DNA of 25,623 nt. Origin: Ruminococcaceae bacterium UBA4306. Lineage in GTDB: Bacteria; Bacillota; Clostridia; Oscillospirales; Acutalibacteraceae. The position numbers and the translations under genes are program-made. The stretch is from positions 1-25,623 of the forward strand of contig DGUQ01000166.1 in NCBI GenBank assembly GCA_002394725.1, read 5' to 3'. The number at the start of each line of letters is the position of its first letter. Within the stretch, counting starts at the first letter, position 1. A model generated the notes under the pieces. It ran no database searches and was not told where the DNA came from. It saw nothing but the letters and a program-made list of their open reading frames with translations. Shown in pieces: positions 8,600 to 16,049 of this stretch.

Positions 8600-11452
8600 A
8601 TGAGCAAGAATCGTAAGAATAACCATTATCATTACGCTGAAAAATTCGAAGACAGACGCAGACGTTCTCAAAAAGCGAACAGAGCTTTTATGCCCTTTAA
8701 GTCTGTGATCATCTCTCTGGTTGTTCTGATGATGTTCGGTCTTGTTTCAACTACTTTCGCTGCCTATGTATACGACAATCAGTCTGAGCCGGGGGTCGAG
8801 CCCTCTCCCATTATCTCTGAAATGAGAAATATCAAAGCCTCGCGTGACATCTCCATGACAGGTGTCAGCGGCGAGTGGGCGTCTGTCGGAGGTAATGTTT
8901 CCGGCGGTACTGTCTATGTCGAGCTTCCTTCGGGATGGACTACATCTACCTATTCTCATGTGCAGTTTTGCTTGTATCAGAATGGCTATTTATGGTGCTC
9001 CGATGATATGACGCATATCACCGGAACCCGAATCTGGTATGGATCCGCTCCTGATCACAGTAGTTGGAGTAATGAGCAGCTTATGGTTTTTGCTAACTCC
9101 AGCCATTATGGAAGCGGTAATTATGACGGAACCAATGCTCATTATTACACCGGTAAAATCACACAGTCGATGACGTCCAATAAGCATTATTTCTTTACGG
9201 TCTCCGGTTCATCAAACGCCTATACATTGACCGCTACGCGCACCGCCAAAGATTCTGCGGAGGCTGCGGTCGGTGTTTACGATCAGACCGCAAATGTTCT
9301 CACAAAGTCAACGACTACCGGAGGGTACACATCCAGCGGAACCGGCGGTAATGTGACGATCACGGCGTCCTGGCTGGATATAGACAATAACAAAGCAGAT
9401 CAGGGCACGACTCCGTCTTCTAACGGCAATACGTCCGTTACCTATGAGCGCGCTGTGCTTCATACCTCGGTTACCTTCAACGCAACCGCTAACACCGGTT
9501 ATCGTTTTGTCGGTTGGTTTGCGAGTTCCTCAGACACTAACGCTGAATCTACCAGCACAAGCTATACAAAGACGACCAGCCTGACCAGTACAAACACCCT
9601 ATACGCCAAGTTTATCAAGCGTGTGACCGTGACTGCATCTAAATCTCCGTCCGGATATTCGGGAACCGCGCCAACGGTTGGCGGCTCTTCATCCAAAACG
9701 GTTGATATCGGCGAATCCGTCGCGCTGGACGCGCACACAACCACCGGTATCACCGCTGTCTGGAAAAACGGCAGCACTACCGTTGTAAATTCTTCGACCG
9801 GTAACTATACGCCCACCGCGAATGTCACCCTTACCGCTACCTATACCTTGACAGCTCCCACCTTTACCTCTTACTCCTACACCACTCCGATCACAGTGGG
9901 AGACACCTCCTCACTAAATAAAACTATCAGCTCCGCCACCGGGTCCAATACCGGCTTGAGCTACACGTATACAGCGACGGCTGTCAATTCTACCGCTGGC
10001 GACTCCGAGGCTGTCAGCTCCGTCAGCAATTCTTCGTCTGTCTTTGACAGCTCCGGTAACTTCACTCCGACGGTTCCCGGTGAATATCGGATCACTGTTT
10101 CTGTCAAGGATACCGCTAAGGGATTGACCTCCGCTTCCGTCAGTAAGAATACGGTAATCGTCAAGGTTAGACCCGAAGCGCCTACCGGTATTGCTTATGA
10201 AGTCCTGAACAAAGACTCGGGAACCGGACTAAAGACGGATCCGTACATGGTTCCCGTTAACAGTACGAACTTTACGATCAGATCTTATATTCCTGTTGAG
10301 GATCGTGACCCAAAATGCACTTATAACTGGACGCGTACCGATGGCATTTACAACACCTCTACAGCAGCTGTCACCTCGCTCGGTCATTCTGCGACAACTT
10401 CCAATAATACCGAGGTTACGGATGTTTCTTCTGCTACTGCGACCGATGTGATCCACAACGCGGTACGCGGCAACCAGAATGAGATCTATTATTACAAGGT
10501 TTCGGTTACTGCTCAGCGTAACGGGGTAGAGAGCTTGCCGTATTCGCCGTATGATGATCCCACTGAGCCTCGCTTCTATTACAATGTTACCAATAACTTC
10601 CTTGTAGTAGAAGAATTTGATTTCAGTCAGTTCAATGACAACGAGAACGAAGAGATTCAGAAGGTTTATGCCGAGGATAACGATATTGATTATATCCACG
10701 CTAAGTATAAAGCGGGCGGTAATTCCTTCAACACCATGCTTTGGTATTCGACAAACAATATCGATTACCAAAAGGTTGCTGTATGGGCTCCCAACACCTT
10801 TACCATCAGCAGCGGCTTGACCTTTGCCGGTACACATTCCGCGTTACCTGCCGACGGCGCGCATACAGTCAGCACGCTGATCACTTCTCTGGATACCGTG
10901 GCGCGCAACAATGTCAATTTGATGTCTGTGACGGGAACCAAGTGGTTCAAGGGCTATGTAGGTGATGAGAACGGTAATACGCGTTATCCTGAACTGCATA
11001 CTACTGTCGGAACTTCTTCCGCTGTTTCCAACCGACCCGTTTATTATGTTGACGCTACCACTAATCAATCTTATACCGCGGATTGTCGCGTTATGGCGTT
11101 CTACACTTTGAGCAGGGATGCTTCTCCTATTGTCCATTATCAGACTGCTCAGACTGTATCCGGACGCCCTAACACCTATCGCTTCTATATTCCGTATGAT
11201 GCGGTGAAGATTACGTTCGCGCACGTTGCTAAGACAAAGTATGTCCTTCCTACCTATAATGTTGCAGGAGGAAATCTTTCTTATTCCTACGGGAGCGATG
11301 TTCTCAAGGCATGGACGCCTACACTGGATCTGACTAGTTCAGATAATTACGGCATGACGACTTATAAGGCGGATACTCCCGGTACTCCCACGGACGGTGT
11401 TTATAATTATACCAATGTCGCTAACAGCGGCAACATGACGACTTTGGAGTAG
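8600..11452 (+). CDS. Exported multidomain surface protein with CBM26-like and InlB/Flg_new-type repeats (950 residues)
   Basis: About 33 mostly charged residues precede a membrane segment at about 34-52 and the motif TFAAYVYDN, which resembles the TasA/CalY cleavage region more than the YSWF type. Residues about 104-190 start with 'TVYVELPSGW' and include 'MTHITGT', close to the 'MTHVAGT' of the clear CBM26 module in the 1085-residue protein, so this may be a divergent copy. Residues about 290-345 contain 'GYRFVGWF ... TLYAKF', the signature of InlB B-repeat/Flg_new beta-grasp repeats, followed by a second, weaker repeat to about 418. A Thr/Ser-rich Ig-like segment runs from about 418 to 525. 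The last 400 residues are unassigned. An in-frame TTG at 8564 is rejected because AAAGGAG (8586-8592) sits 7 bases before the ATG. No sortase motif is seen. Probable adhesin or matrix component. Confidence 0.72.
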   Translation: MSKNRKNNHYHYAEKFEDRRRRSQKANRAFMPFKSVIISLVVLMMFGLVSTTFAAYVYDNQSEPGVEPSPIISEMRNIKASRDISMTGVSGEWASVGGNVSGGTVYVELPSGWTTSTYSHVQFCLYQNGYLWCSDDMTHITGTRIWYGSAPDHSSWSNEQLMVFANSSHYGSGNYDGTNAHYYTGKITQSMTSNKHYFFTVSGSSNAYTLTATRTAKDSAEAAVGVYDQTANVLTKSTTTGGYTSSGTGGNVTITASWLDIDNNKADQGTTPSSNGNTSVTYERAVLHTSVTFNATANTGYRFVGWFASSSDTNAESTSTSYTKTTSLTSTNTLYAKFIKRVTVTASKSPSGYSGTAPTVGGSSSKTVDIGESVALDAHTTTGITAVWKNGSTTVVNSSTGNYTPTANVTLTATYTLTAPTFTSYSYTTPITVGDTSSLNKTISSATGSNTGLSYTYTATAVNSTAGDSEAVSSVSNSSSVFDSSGNFTPTVPGEYRITVSVKDTAKGLTSASVSKNTVIVKVRPEAPTGIAYEVLNKDSGTGLKTDPYMVPVNSTNFTIRSYIPVEDRDPKCTYNWTRTDGIYNTSTAAVTSLGHSATTSNNTEVTDVSSATATDVIHNAVRGNQNEIYYYKVSVTAQRNGVESLPYSPYDDPTEPRFYYNVTNNFLVVEEFDFSQFNDNENEEIQKVYAEDNDIDYIHAKYKAGGNSFNTMLWYSTNNIDYQKVAVWAPNTFTISSGLTFAGTHSALPADGAHTVSTLITSLDTVARNNVNLMSVTGTKWFKGYVGDENGNTRYPELHTTVGTSSAVSNRPVYYVDATTNQSYTADCRVMAFYTLSRDASPIVHYQTAQTVSGRPNTYRFYIPYDAVKITFAHVAKTKYVLPTYNVAGGNLSYSYGSDVLKAWTPTLDLTSSDNYGMTTYKADTPGTPTDGVYNYTNVANSGNMTTLE

Positions 11453-11501
11453 TGATGGAACTGCCCTGTTGAATAATCATACTCAAAAAGGAGGTGAAGC
11501 T

Positions 11502-12116
11502 ATGAATAATAATAAAACAGATAAGAAAGGCGCTAAGCTTTTCGGAGTTCGTCGCGGTGTAGTTTTGATCGCGCTGCTCGCCGTTATCGTGATGGTGATC
11601 AACTTAGTCTCTGCGAGTTATTCATGGTTTACACCTCAGTCTGATACAAAACAAGGTATGAAATACAGCTTTGACGGCAAGATTCGTTCTGAGAACTGTA
11701 CGATGAGTACTTACACTGGAATTAAGGTGACTGAAGCAAACAGAAAAGACGGCGAGTATATCGATCAGCTTCGCTATAATGCAAACGCTGCAAGCGGTAC
11801 CATGTCGATTTCTGCGGGACAGACAATGTATTTTAAAACAGAGATCCTAAATGCTGATACAAAGAACGCTTCCGATATCAGTTTGTATATTCCGGCCATT
11901 TCCGGTAAATTCACGCTGGCTGTGACATATCCCGGTAATACGGTTCGAAAGTTTTCGTCTGATCAAACGGATCTGTATATTGTTCGCGATGCATATGTTA
12001 AGCAAAAGGATGAAGCGGATGTTAACGGTCCCGGCATGTTGCAGATTGAATGGTTTATTACTGCTCAGACTGCCACCTCCTTTAATGTGAGCAATCTGTA
12101 TCTGCTCTACAACTAA
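11502..12116 (+). CDS. Small exported TasA/camelysin-like protein (204 residues)
   Basis: The basic N-terminus and a membrane helix at about residues 20-38 are followed by SYSWF, a SipW-type export signal. The mature part, about 160 residues, is the right size for a single TasA/CalY-like beta-sandwich. It includes 'MYFKTEILNAD', which fits the strand where TasA-type proteins place a 'v.vtNtG'-like segment, and 'LQIEWFI' near residue 184, a weak match to the WLEG segment of the larger paralogues. The ATG follows a near-perfect AAAAGGAGGTGA site (11486-11497). The in-frame TTG at 11469 lies upstream of that site and is rejected. It is the last gene before a strong terminator, so it closes the exported-protein operon. 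It may be a minor subunit or cap, by analogy only. Confidence 0.68.
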   Translation: MNNNKTDKKGAKLFGVRRGVVLIALLAVIVMVINLVSASYSWFTPQSDTKQGMKYSFDGKIRSENCTMSTYTGIKVTEANRKDGEYIDQLRYNANAASGTMSISAGQTMYFKTEILNADTKNASDISLYIPAISGKFTLAVTYPGNTVRKFSSDQTDLYIVRDAYVKQKDEADVNGPGMLQIEWFITAQTATSFNVSNLYLLYN

Positions 12117-12124
12117 ACACCTTA

Positions 12125-12149
12125 GGCTGTCGTTTCGGCAGCCTTTTTT
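12125..12149 (+). terminator. Rho-independent terminator of the exported-protein operon
   Basis: GGCTGTCG (12125-12132) pairs with CGGCAGCC (12136-12143), one G-U pair included, around a TTT loop, followed by six T. It separates the exported-protein operon from the signal peptidase gene. Confidence 0.85.
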
Positions 12150-12164
12150 CTATTAGGGGTGTTA

Positions 12165-12193
12165 TTGACAAGCATTTGTTTTTTATTTATAAT
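12165..12193 (+). promoter_or_regulatory. Consensus sigma-A-type promoter of the signal peptidase gene (P1)
   Basis: TTGACA (12165-12170), a 17-bp spacer and TATAAT (12188-12193) match both hexamers exactly. The leader to the ATG at 12310 would be about 110 bases. The promoter lies directly after the operon terminator, so the peptidase can be transcribed independently of its presumed substrates. Confidence 0.8.
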
Positions 12194-12240
12194 AACTGAT
12201 AGTATAATGCGTTCATAATACTGAATTCTGACTAAAAAGA

Positions 12241-12270
12241 TTGACAATCTATCACTTCAAATGCTTTAAT
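12241..12270 (+). promoter_or_regulatory. Possible second promoter of the signal peptidase gene (P2)
   Basis: TTGACA (12241-12246), an 18-bp spacer and TTTAAT (12265-12270) would give a leader of about 33 bases. The -10 differs from consensus at one position. The stretch is AT-rich, so chance is a real alternative. Confidence 0.45.
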
Positions 12271-12309
12271 CAGAGTTAATTCTAAAATATCGATTCAAAT
12301 GGTGAAAGT

Positions 12310-12897
12310 ATGGGCAGAAAAGTAATTAATATTATTTCTACTGTTTTTTTGGTTTTATTGGTGTTAGTGGTCATTCTGCTTTTTGTGATTCGCGCTTCCG
12401 GTAATTCTCCGTCGATCTTCGGTTATCAGGTTTATCGAGTATCATCCGGCTCGATGGAACCGACATTGATGAAGGGTGATGTAATTGTTGATAAGAAAGT
12501 ACCTGCCGAAGAGATCAAAAAAAATGATATTGTGACATACAAGGCTTTGAGCGGTGAGATGGCGGGTGAAATGATTACGCACCGTGTAGTGGAAGAGCCT
12601 GTAAACAACAACGGAACATATATTTTTCAGACGAGGGGCGATTTAGATGGTGCCGCTTTGGATGATAAAATCACATATGAACAAATCCAAGGCAAGTATC
12701 AGTATAAAGTACCAGTCATCGATAAACTGTATTCTTTCTTTTTTACACCGTATGGATTGATTTCATTTATCTTTATCATCGTAGCCCTTTTCGGTTATGA
12801 AATGATATCGTTGCTTATGGCATACCGATCTTTGGACGAAAAAGACGATGATTATTATGAGCCGAAGCCAAAGAAGAAAAGTAAAAAGCGTAAATAA
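12310..12897 (+). CDS. sipW: Type I signal peptidase, SipW/ER-type (S26B)
   Basis: A membrane-bound serine protease that removes export signals. A membrane helix spans about residues 8-27. The catalytic segment SGSMEPT carries Ser48, and the general-base position is a His (His91 in THRV) rather than the Lys of ordinary bacterial LepB enzymes. This Ser/His arrangement defines the S26B group that includes SipW and the eukaryotic ER enzyme. The usual GD box follows at 'TRGD' (109-111). A second membrane helix lies at about 149-171, followed by a Lys/Arg-rich cytoplasmic tail, and 195 residues is typical. It lies next to five genes with TasA-type signal motifs, the known substrate class of SipW, so it is very probably their processing enzyme. 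It has its own promoter and terminator. The GGTGA ribosome site is modest. Confidence 0.9.
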   Translation: MGRKVINIISTVFLVLLVLVVILLFVIRASGNSPSIFGYQVYRVSSGSMEPTLMKGDVIVDKKVPAEEIKKNDIVTYKALSGEMAGEMITHRVVEEPVNNNGTYIFQTRGDLDGAALDDKITYEQIQGKYQYKVPVIDKLYSFFFTPYGLISFIFIIVALFGYEMISLLMAYRSLDEKDDDYYEPKPKKKSKKRK

Positions 12898-12901
12898 ACT
12901 G

Positions 12902-12934
12902 AAGTGCTGTTTCTAATGGGGACAGCACTTTTTT
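12902..12934 (+). terminator. Rho-independent terminator of the signal peptidase gene
   Basis: AAGTGCTGT (12902-12910) and ACAGCACTT (12922-12930) form a perfect 9-bp stem with an 11-base loop, ending in a run of six T (12929-12934). Confidence 0.85.
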
Positions 12935-13005
12935 CTGTATTGGAATAATGATTCAGTTAAAAGTGTCAATCATTTTTTGATACGGTTAAAATCCGTTCAT
13001 AAATA

Positions 13006-13034
13006 TTGCATTGCACCACAATTTGTGGTAAAAT
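13006..13034 (+). promoter_or_regulatory. Putative radC(-uvrB) promoter
   Basis: TTGCAT (13006-13011), a 17-bp spacer and TAAAAT (13029-13034). A separate TATAAT at 13040-13045 has no good -35 partner, so I prefer this pair. The leader to the radC ATG would be about 68 bases. Confidence 0.5.
13015..13029 (+). promoter_or_regulatory. Perfect palindrome (operator candidate) inside the radC promoter
   Basis: ACCACAA-T-TTGTGGT is a perfect inverted repeat with 7-base arms, lying between the -35 and -10 elements. That is a classic repressor position. It does not match the Bacillus-type LexA/DinR box, and I cannot name the regulator. Confidence 0.45.
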
Positions 13035-13108
13035 CACTATATAATGGCTACATATAGGGTTTTGTTACAATGTCCGGCAGTTCTCATTGCTTAAGAGGAG
13101 CGAATGTT

Positions 13109-13786
13109 ATGCAAAAAGCCGATCACAGCGGTCATCGCGCCCGAATGAAAAAGAAATTGATAGCGAACGGAATCGACGCGTTCGAGCCGCATGAGGTGCT
13201 GGAGATCATGCTCTACTACGCGATCCCTCAGCGCAACACCAATGATATCGCGAAGAACCTGATCGCGCGTTACGGCTCTCTCTCCGCGGTGCTGGACGCC
13301 TCTTTAGACAGCCTGAAGGATGCCGGTCTTACCGAGCACCAGGCGGTGTACCTCAAGCTCTTTCCCGGTGTGACGCGGCTGTACATGCTCGACAAGTATG
13401 AGAACCCCGACAAGACGCTCAATTTCGGTAACATCCCCGGTCTGATTCTGAACAAGTTCATCGGCTATGAAGAAACCGAGCATGTGTTCCTTTTGTTGAT
13501 GGATAAAAAGGGGAAAGAGGTCTACAGCGGCATGATTGCGCACGGCGATTTTGATTCCGCGGGCATTTCGATCCGGCAGATCGTCACGCTGGCGATCAAC
13601 TTCGGCGCAACCTCCGCGATATTGGCGCACAGCCATCCCAGCGGCTTGGCGCTGCCGTCTAAGTCGGATGTGCTGACGACACGTTCCCTCAAAGAAGCCT
13701 TGAAGCTCGTCAACATCACCCTGCTCGACCATTTTATTGTCGCCGATCACGATTGTGTATCAATGGCGGAATCGGGCATGATATAA
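13109..13786 (+). CDS. radC: RadC family protein with JAMM metal-binding domain
   Basis: A predicted 225-residue RadC/YicR-type protein. The N-terminal 70 residues are helical, of the RadC helix-hairpin-helix type ('VLEIMLYYAIPQRNTNDIAK'). The C-terminal JAB/JAMM domain has the metal-binding motif HSHPSG (174-179) followed by Asp187 in 'LPSKSD'. RadC biochemistry is poorly defined, and the old DNA-repair assignment is disputed. The ATG at 13109 is chosen because AGAGGAG (13094-13100) lies 8 bases upstream. An in-frame ATG at 13070 would add 13 residues but has no clear ribosome site. uvrB follows 66 bp downstream on the same strand without an obvious terminator, so the two may share a transcript. 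Confidence 0.88.
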   Translation: MQKADHSGHRARMKKKLIANGIDAFEPHEVLEIMLYYAIPQRNTNDIAKNLIARYGSLSAVLDASLDSLKDAGLTEHQAVYLKLFPGVTRLYMLDKYENPDKTLNFGNIPGLILNKFIGYEETEHVFLLLMDKKGKEVYSGMIAHGDFDSAGISIRQIVTLAINFGATSAILAHSHPSGLALPSKSDVLTTRSLKEALKLVNITLLDHFIVADHDCVSMAESGMI

Positions 13787-13852
13787 TCGGATATGTGAGG
13801 GCATATATCTATTTCTCTTTCAACCATTATCATACAAAAAGGAGGATGACGC

Positions 13853-15814
13853 ATGGAGCAATTTAAATTGGTATCTGAATATCAGCCTACGGGCGACCAG
13901 CCTGCCGCCATCCAAACCTTGGTGGACAGCATCAAGGCAGGGCATAAGGAACAGACCCTGCTCGGCGTTACCGGCTCCGGCAAGACCTTTACCATGGCGA
14001 ACATCATCGCGCAGGTGAACAAGCCGACGCTGGTGCTCGCCCACAACAAAACGCTTGCCGCACAGCTATGCTCCGAGTTCAAGGAGTTCTTCCCCGAGAA
14101 CGCGGTCGAGTATTTTGTATCCTACTATGACTACTACCAGCCTGAGGCATACATTCCTCAGAGCGATACCTATATCGAAAAGGATTCCGCGATCAACGAT
14201 GAGATCGATAAGCTCCGCCACAGCGCGACTTTGGCGCTGTCAGAGCGCAGAGACGTTATCATCGTCGCTTCGGTATCCTGCATTTATTCTCTGGGTGATC
14301 CGATCGACTACCGCAATATGGTCATCTCCCTGCGCCCGGGGATGGAGAAAAGCCGCGATGATCTAATTCGCAAGCTGATCGAGCTGCAATACGAGCGCAA
14401 CGATATCAATTTCGTGCGCGACAAGTTCCGCGTCAGGGGCGATATCGTCGAGATCTTCCCTGCGTCATCCTCCGACCGCGTCATTCGCGTCGAGTTCTTC
14501 GGCGATGAGATCGACCGCATTACCGAGATCAATCCGCTCACAGGTGAGCTGATCGCGACCCTGCGGCATGCCGCCATCTATCCTGCGTCGCACTACATCG
14601 TTGATGGTGAGAAGATGGCGCGCGCTCTCGCGGAACTGGAACGTGAATTGCAGGAGCGGCTGAAATATTTCCGTGAAAATGGTAAGCTGCTCGAAGCCCA
14701 GCGCATTGAACAGCGCACGCATTATGATATTGAAATGCTGCAGGAGATCGGCATGTGCCCCGGCGTAGAGAACTACTCGCGCGTGCTGTCGGGCAGAGAA
14801 CCCGGCTCAGCGCCGTTCACCCTGCTCGACTACTTTCCGAAGGACTTTTTGCTGTTCGTGGACGAGAGCCATGTGACATTGCCGCAGGTACGCGGCATGT
14901 ACGGCGGCGATCATGCGCGCAAAAAGAGCCTGATCGATTACGGCTTTCGACTGCCGTCCGCCTATGATAACCGTCCGCTGAACTTCGATGAGTTCTATGA
15001 GCGGCTGAATCAGGCGGTGTTCGTCAGCGCGACGCCGGGCGATCTGGAGCTGGAGAAGAGCGCCGTCGTCGCGGAGCAGATCATCCGTCCCACGGGACTG
15101 CTTGATCCCGAGATCTCCGTCAGACCGACCGAGGGTCAGCTCGACGACTTGATCTCCGAGATCAATATCCGCACCGAAAAGAGCCAGCGTATTCTGGTGA
15201 CGACCCTCACCAAGAAGATGGCGGAGGATCTCACCGAGTACCTCGAAAGCATGGACATCAAGGTGCGCTACATGCACCACGATATCGATACCGTCAAGCG
15301 TATGGAGATCGTGCGTGATCTGCGACTGGGCAAGTTCGACGTATTGGTAGGTATCAACCTGCTGCGAGAGGGCTTGGATATCCCCGAGGTCAGCTTGGTA
15401 GCGATCCTCGACGCGGATAAGGAGGGCTTCCTCAGATCGGAACGCTCCCTGATCCAGACGGTCGGACGCGCGGCGCGAAACGCCGACGGCATGGTCATCA
15501 TGTACGCCGACAGTGTGACCGATTCGATGAAGCGAACCATTGTCGAGACCAACCGCCGCCGCGGCATCCAGCAGGCATATAATGAGGAACACGGCATTAC
15601 GCCGCAGACCATCGTCAAGAAGGTGGGCGATATCATCGAGATTTCCACCCATACCGATGACGAGATGGAGCTGGTCGGCAGGCTCTCACGCGAGCAGCGG
15701 CATGAGATGATCAAGCAGCTCACCAAAGAGATGCAGGCGGCTTCCAAGCTGCTCGAATTCGAGCATGCGGCGTATCTGCGCGACCAGATCAAAAAGCTCA
15801 AAGGGCTGAAATAA
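13853..15814 (+). CDS. uvrB: Excinuclease ABC subunit UvrB
   Basis: UvrB is the damage-verification helicase-like subunit of nucleotide excision repair. UvrA loads it onto the lesion, and it recruits UvrC. The protein has 653 residues, the normal length. The start '[17 protein letters not shown]' is the typical UvrB N-terminus. Walker A GVTGSGKT lies at residues 38-45, the beta-hairpin region '[12 protein letters not shown]' follows, and the DESH box is near 337-340. The helicase motif 'QTVGRAARN' is intact. The C-terminal UVR motif (about 615-650, '[15 protein letters not shown]') that contacts UvrC is present. The start is fixed by AAAAAGGAGG at 13836-13845, 7 bases before the ATG. No Bacillus-type LexA box was seen upstream. 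A palindromic repeat element begins directly after the stop codon. Confidence 0.98.
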   Translation: MEQFKLVSEYQPTGDQPAAIQTLVDSIKAGHKEQTLLGVTGSGKTFTMANIIAQVNKPTLVLAHNKTLAAQLCSEFKEFFPENAVEYFVSYYDYYQPEAYIPQSDTYIEKDSAINDEIDKLRHSATLALSERRDVIIVASVSCIYSLGDPIDYRNMVISLRPGMEKSRDDLIRKLIELQYERNDINFVRDKFRVRGDIVEIFPASSSDRVIRVEFFGDEIDRITEINPLTGELIATLRHAAIYPASHYIVDGEKMARALAELERELQERLKYFRENGKLLEAQRIEQRTHYDIEMLQEIGMCPGVENYSRVLSGREPGSAPFTLLDYFPKDFLLFVDESHVTLPQVRGMYGGDHARKKSLIDYGFRLPSAYDNRPLNFDEFYERLNQAVFVSATPGDLELEKSAVVAEQIIRPTGLLDPEISVRPTEGQLDDLISEINIRTEKSQRILVTTLTKKMAEDLTEYLESMDIKVRYMHHDIDTVKRMEIVRDLRLGKFDVLVGINLLREGLDIPEVSLVAILDADKEGFLRSERSLIQTVGRAARNADGMVIMYADSVTDSMKRTIVETNRRRGIQQAYNEEHGITPQTIVKKVGDIIEISTHTDDEMELVGRLSREQRHEMIKQLTKEMQAASKLLEFEHAAYLRDQIKKLKGLK

Positions 15815-15815
15815 A

Positions 15816-16024
15816 GCCTCCCTTTGGTAAAGAGATCGCGTGCGACACGCTGCCACAAAAAGGCTCCCTTTGGTAAAAGAGAGCTGTCGCCAAGGGCGAC
15901 TAAGGGATTGTATGTTTGATCGAGCGTTAGCGAGATACCATTTTAATTCGGTCGCTTTGCTTCATTTGTACAATCTTTCCGAGCTTGCCGATGGCAAGCC
16001 CACCTCCCTTTACCAAAGGGAGGC
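15816..16024. repeat. MITE-like inverted-repeat element between uvrB and the topoisomerase genes
   Basis: The ends are perfect 17-bp inverted repeats: 15816-15832 (reading GCCTCCCTTTGG...) and its reverse complement at 16008-16024. A second copy of the end motif, GGCTCCCTTTGGTAAAA, lies near 15864, suggesting a composite or nested element. Internal hairpins include GTCGCC-AAGG-GCGAC and CTTGCC-GAT-GGCAAG, and GATTGTA/TACAATC form further inverted matches. The right end is itself a hairpin, CCTCCCTTT-ACC-AAAGGGAGG. There is no transposase gene, so it would be non-autonomous. From memory, similar CTCCCTTTGGTAAAGGGAG repeats occur in gut Clostridia; I could not check this. An open frame through it in phase with the next gene is an artefact. 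Confidence 0.75.
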
Positions 16025-16049
16025 AGAAATCAGAAACCAAGGTGAAAAA

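Noticed and set aside
1418..12116. Search for dockerin, cohesin, LPXTG or SLH anchoring motifs in the exported proteins
   Set aside because: None was found, so I do not call an amylosome or cellulosome component despite the CBM26-like modules.
12203..12208. Second TATAAT near the signal peptidase promoter
   Set aside because: No acceptable -35 lies 16-18 bp upstream; AT-rich background explains it.
13787..13852. LexA (SOS) box upstream of uvrB
   Set aside because: No GAAC-N4-GTTC-type palindrome is present in the gap or upstream of radC.
15840..16049. 70-residue N-terminal extension of the topoisomerase B subunit
   Set aside because: It is translated from the inverted-repeat element and has no homology to GyrB/ParE; AAGGTGA marks the ATG at 16050.
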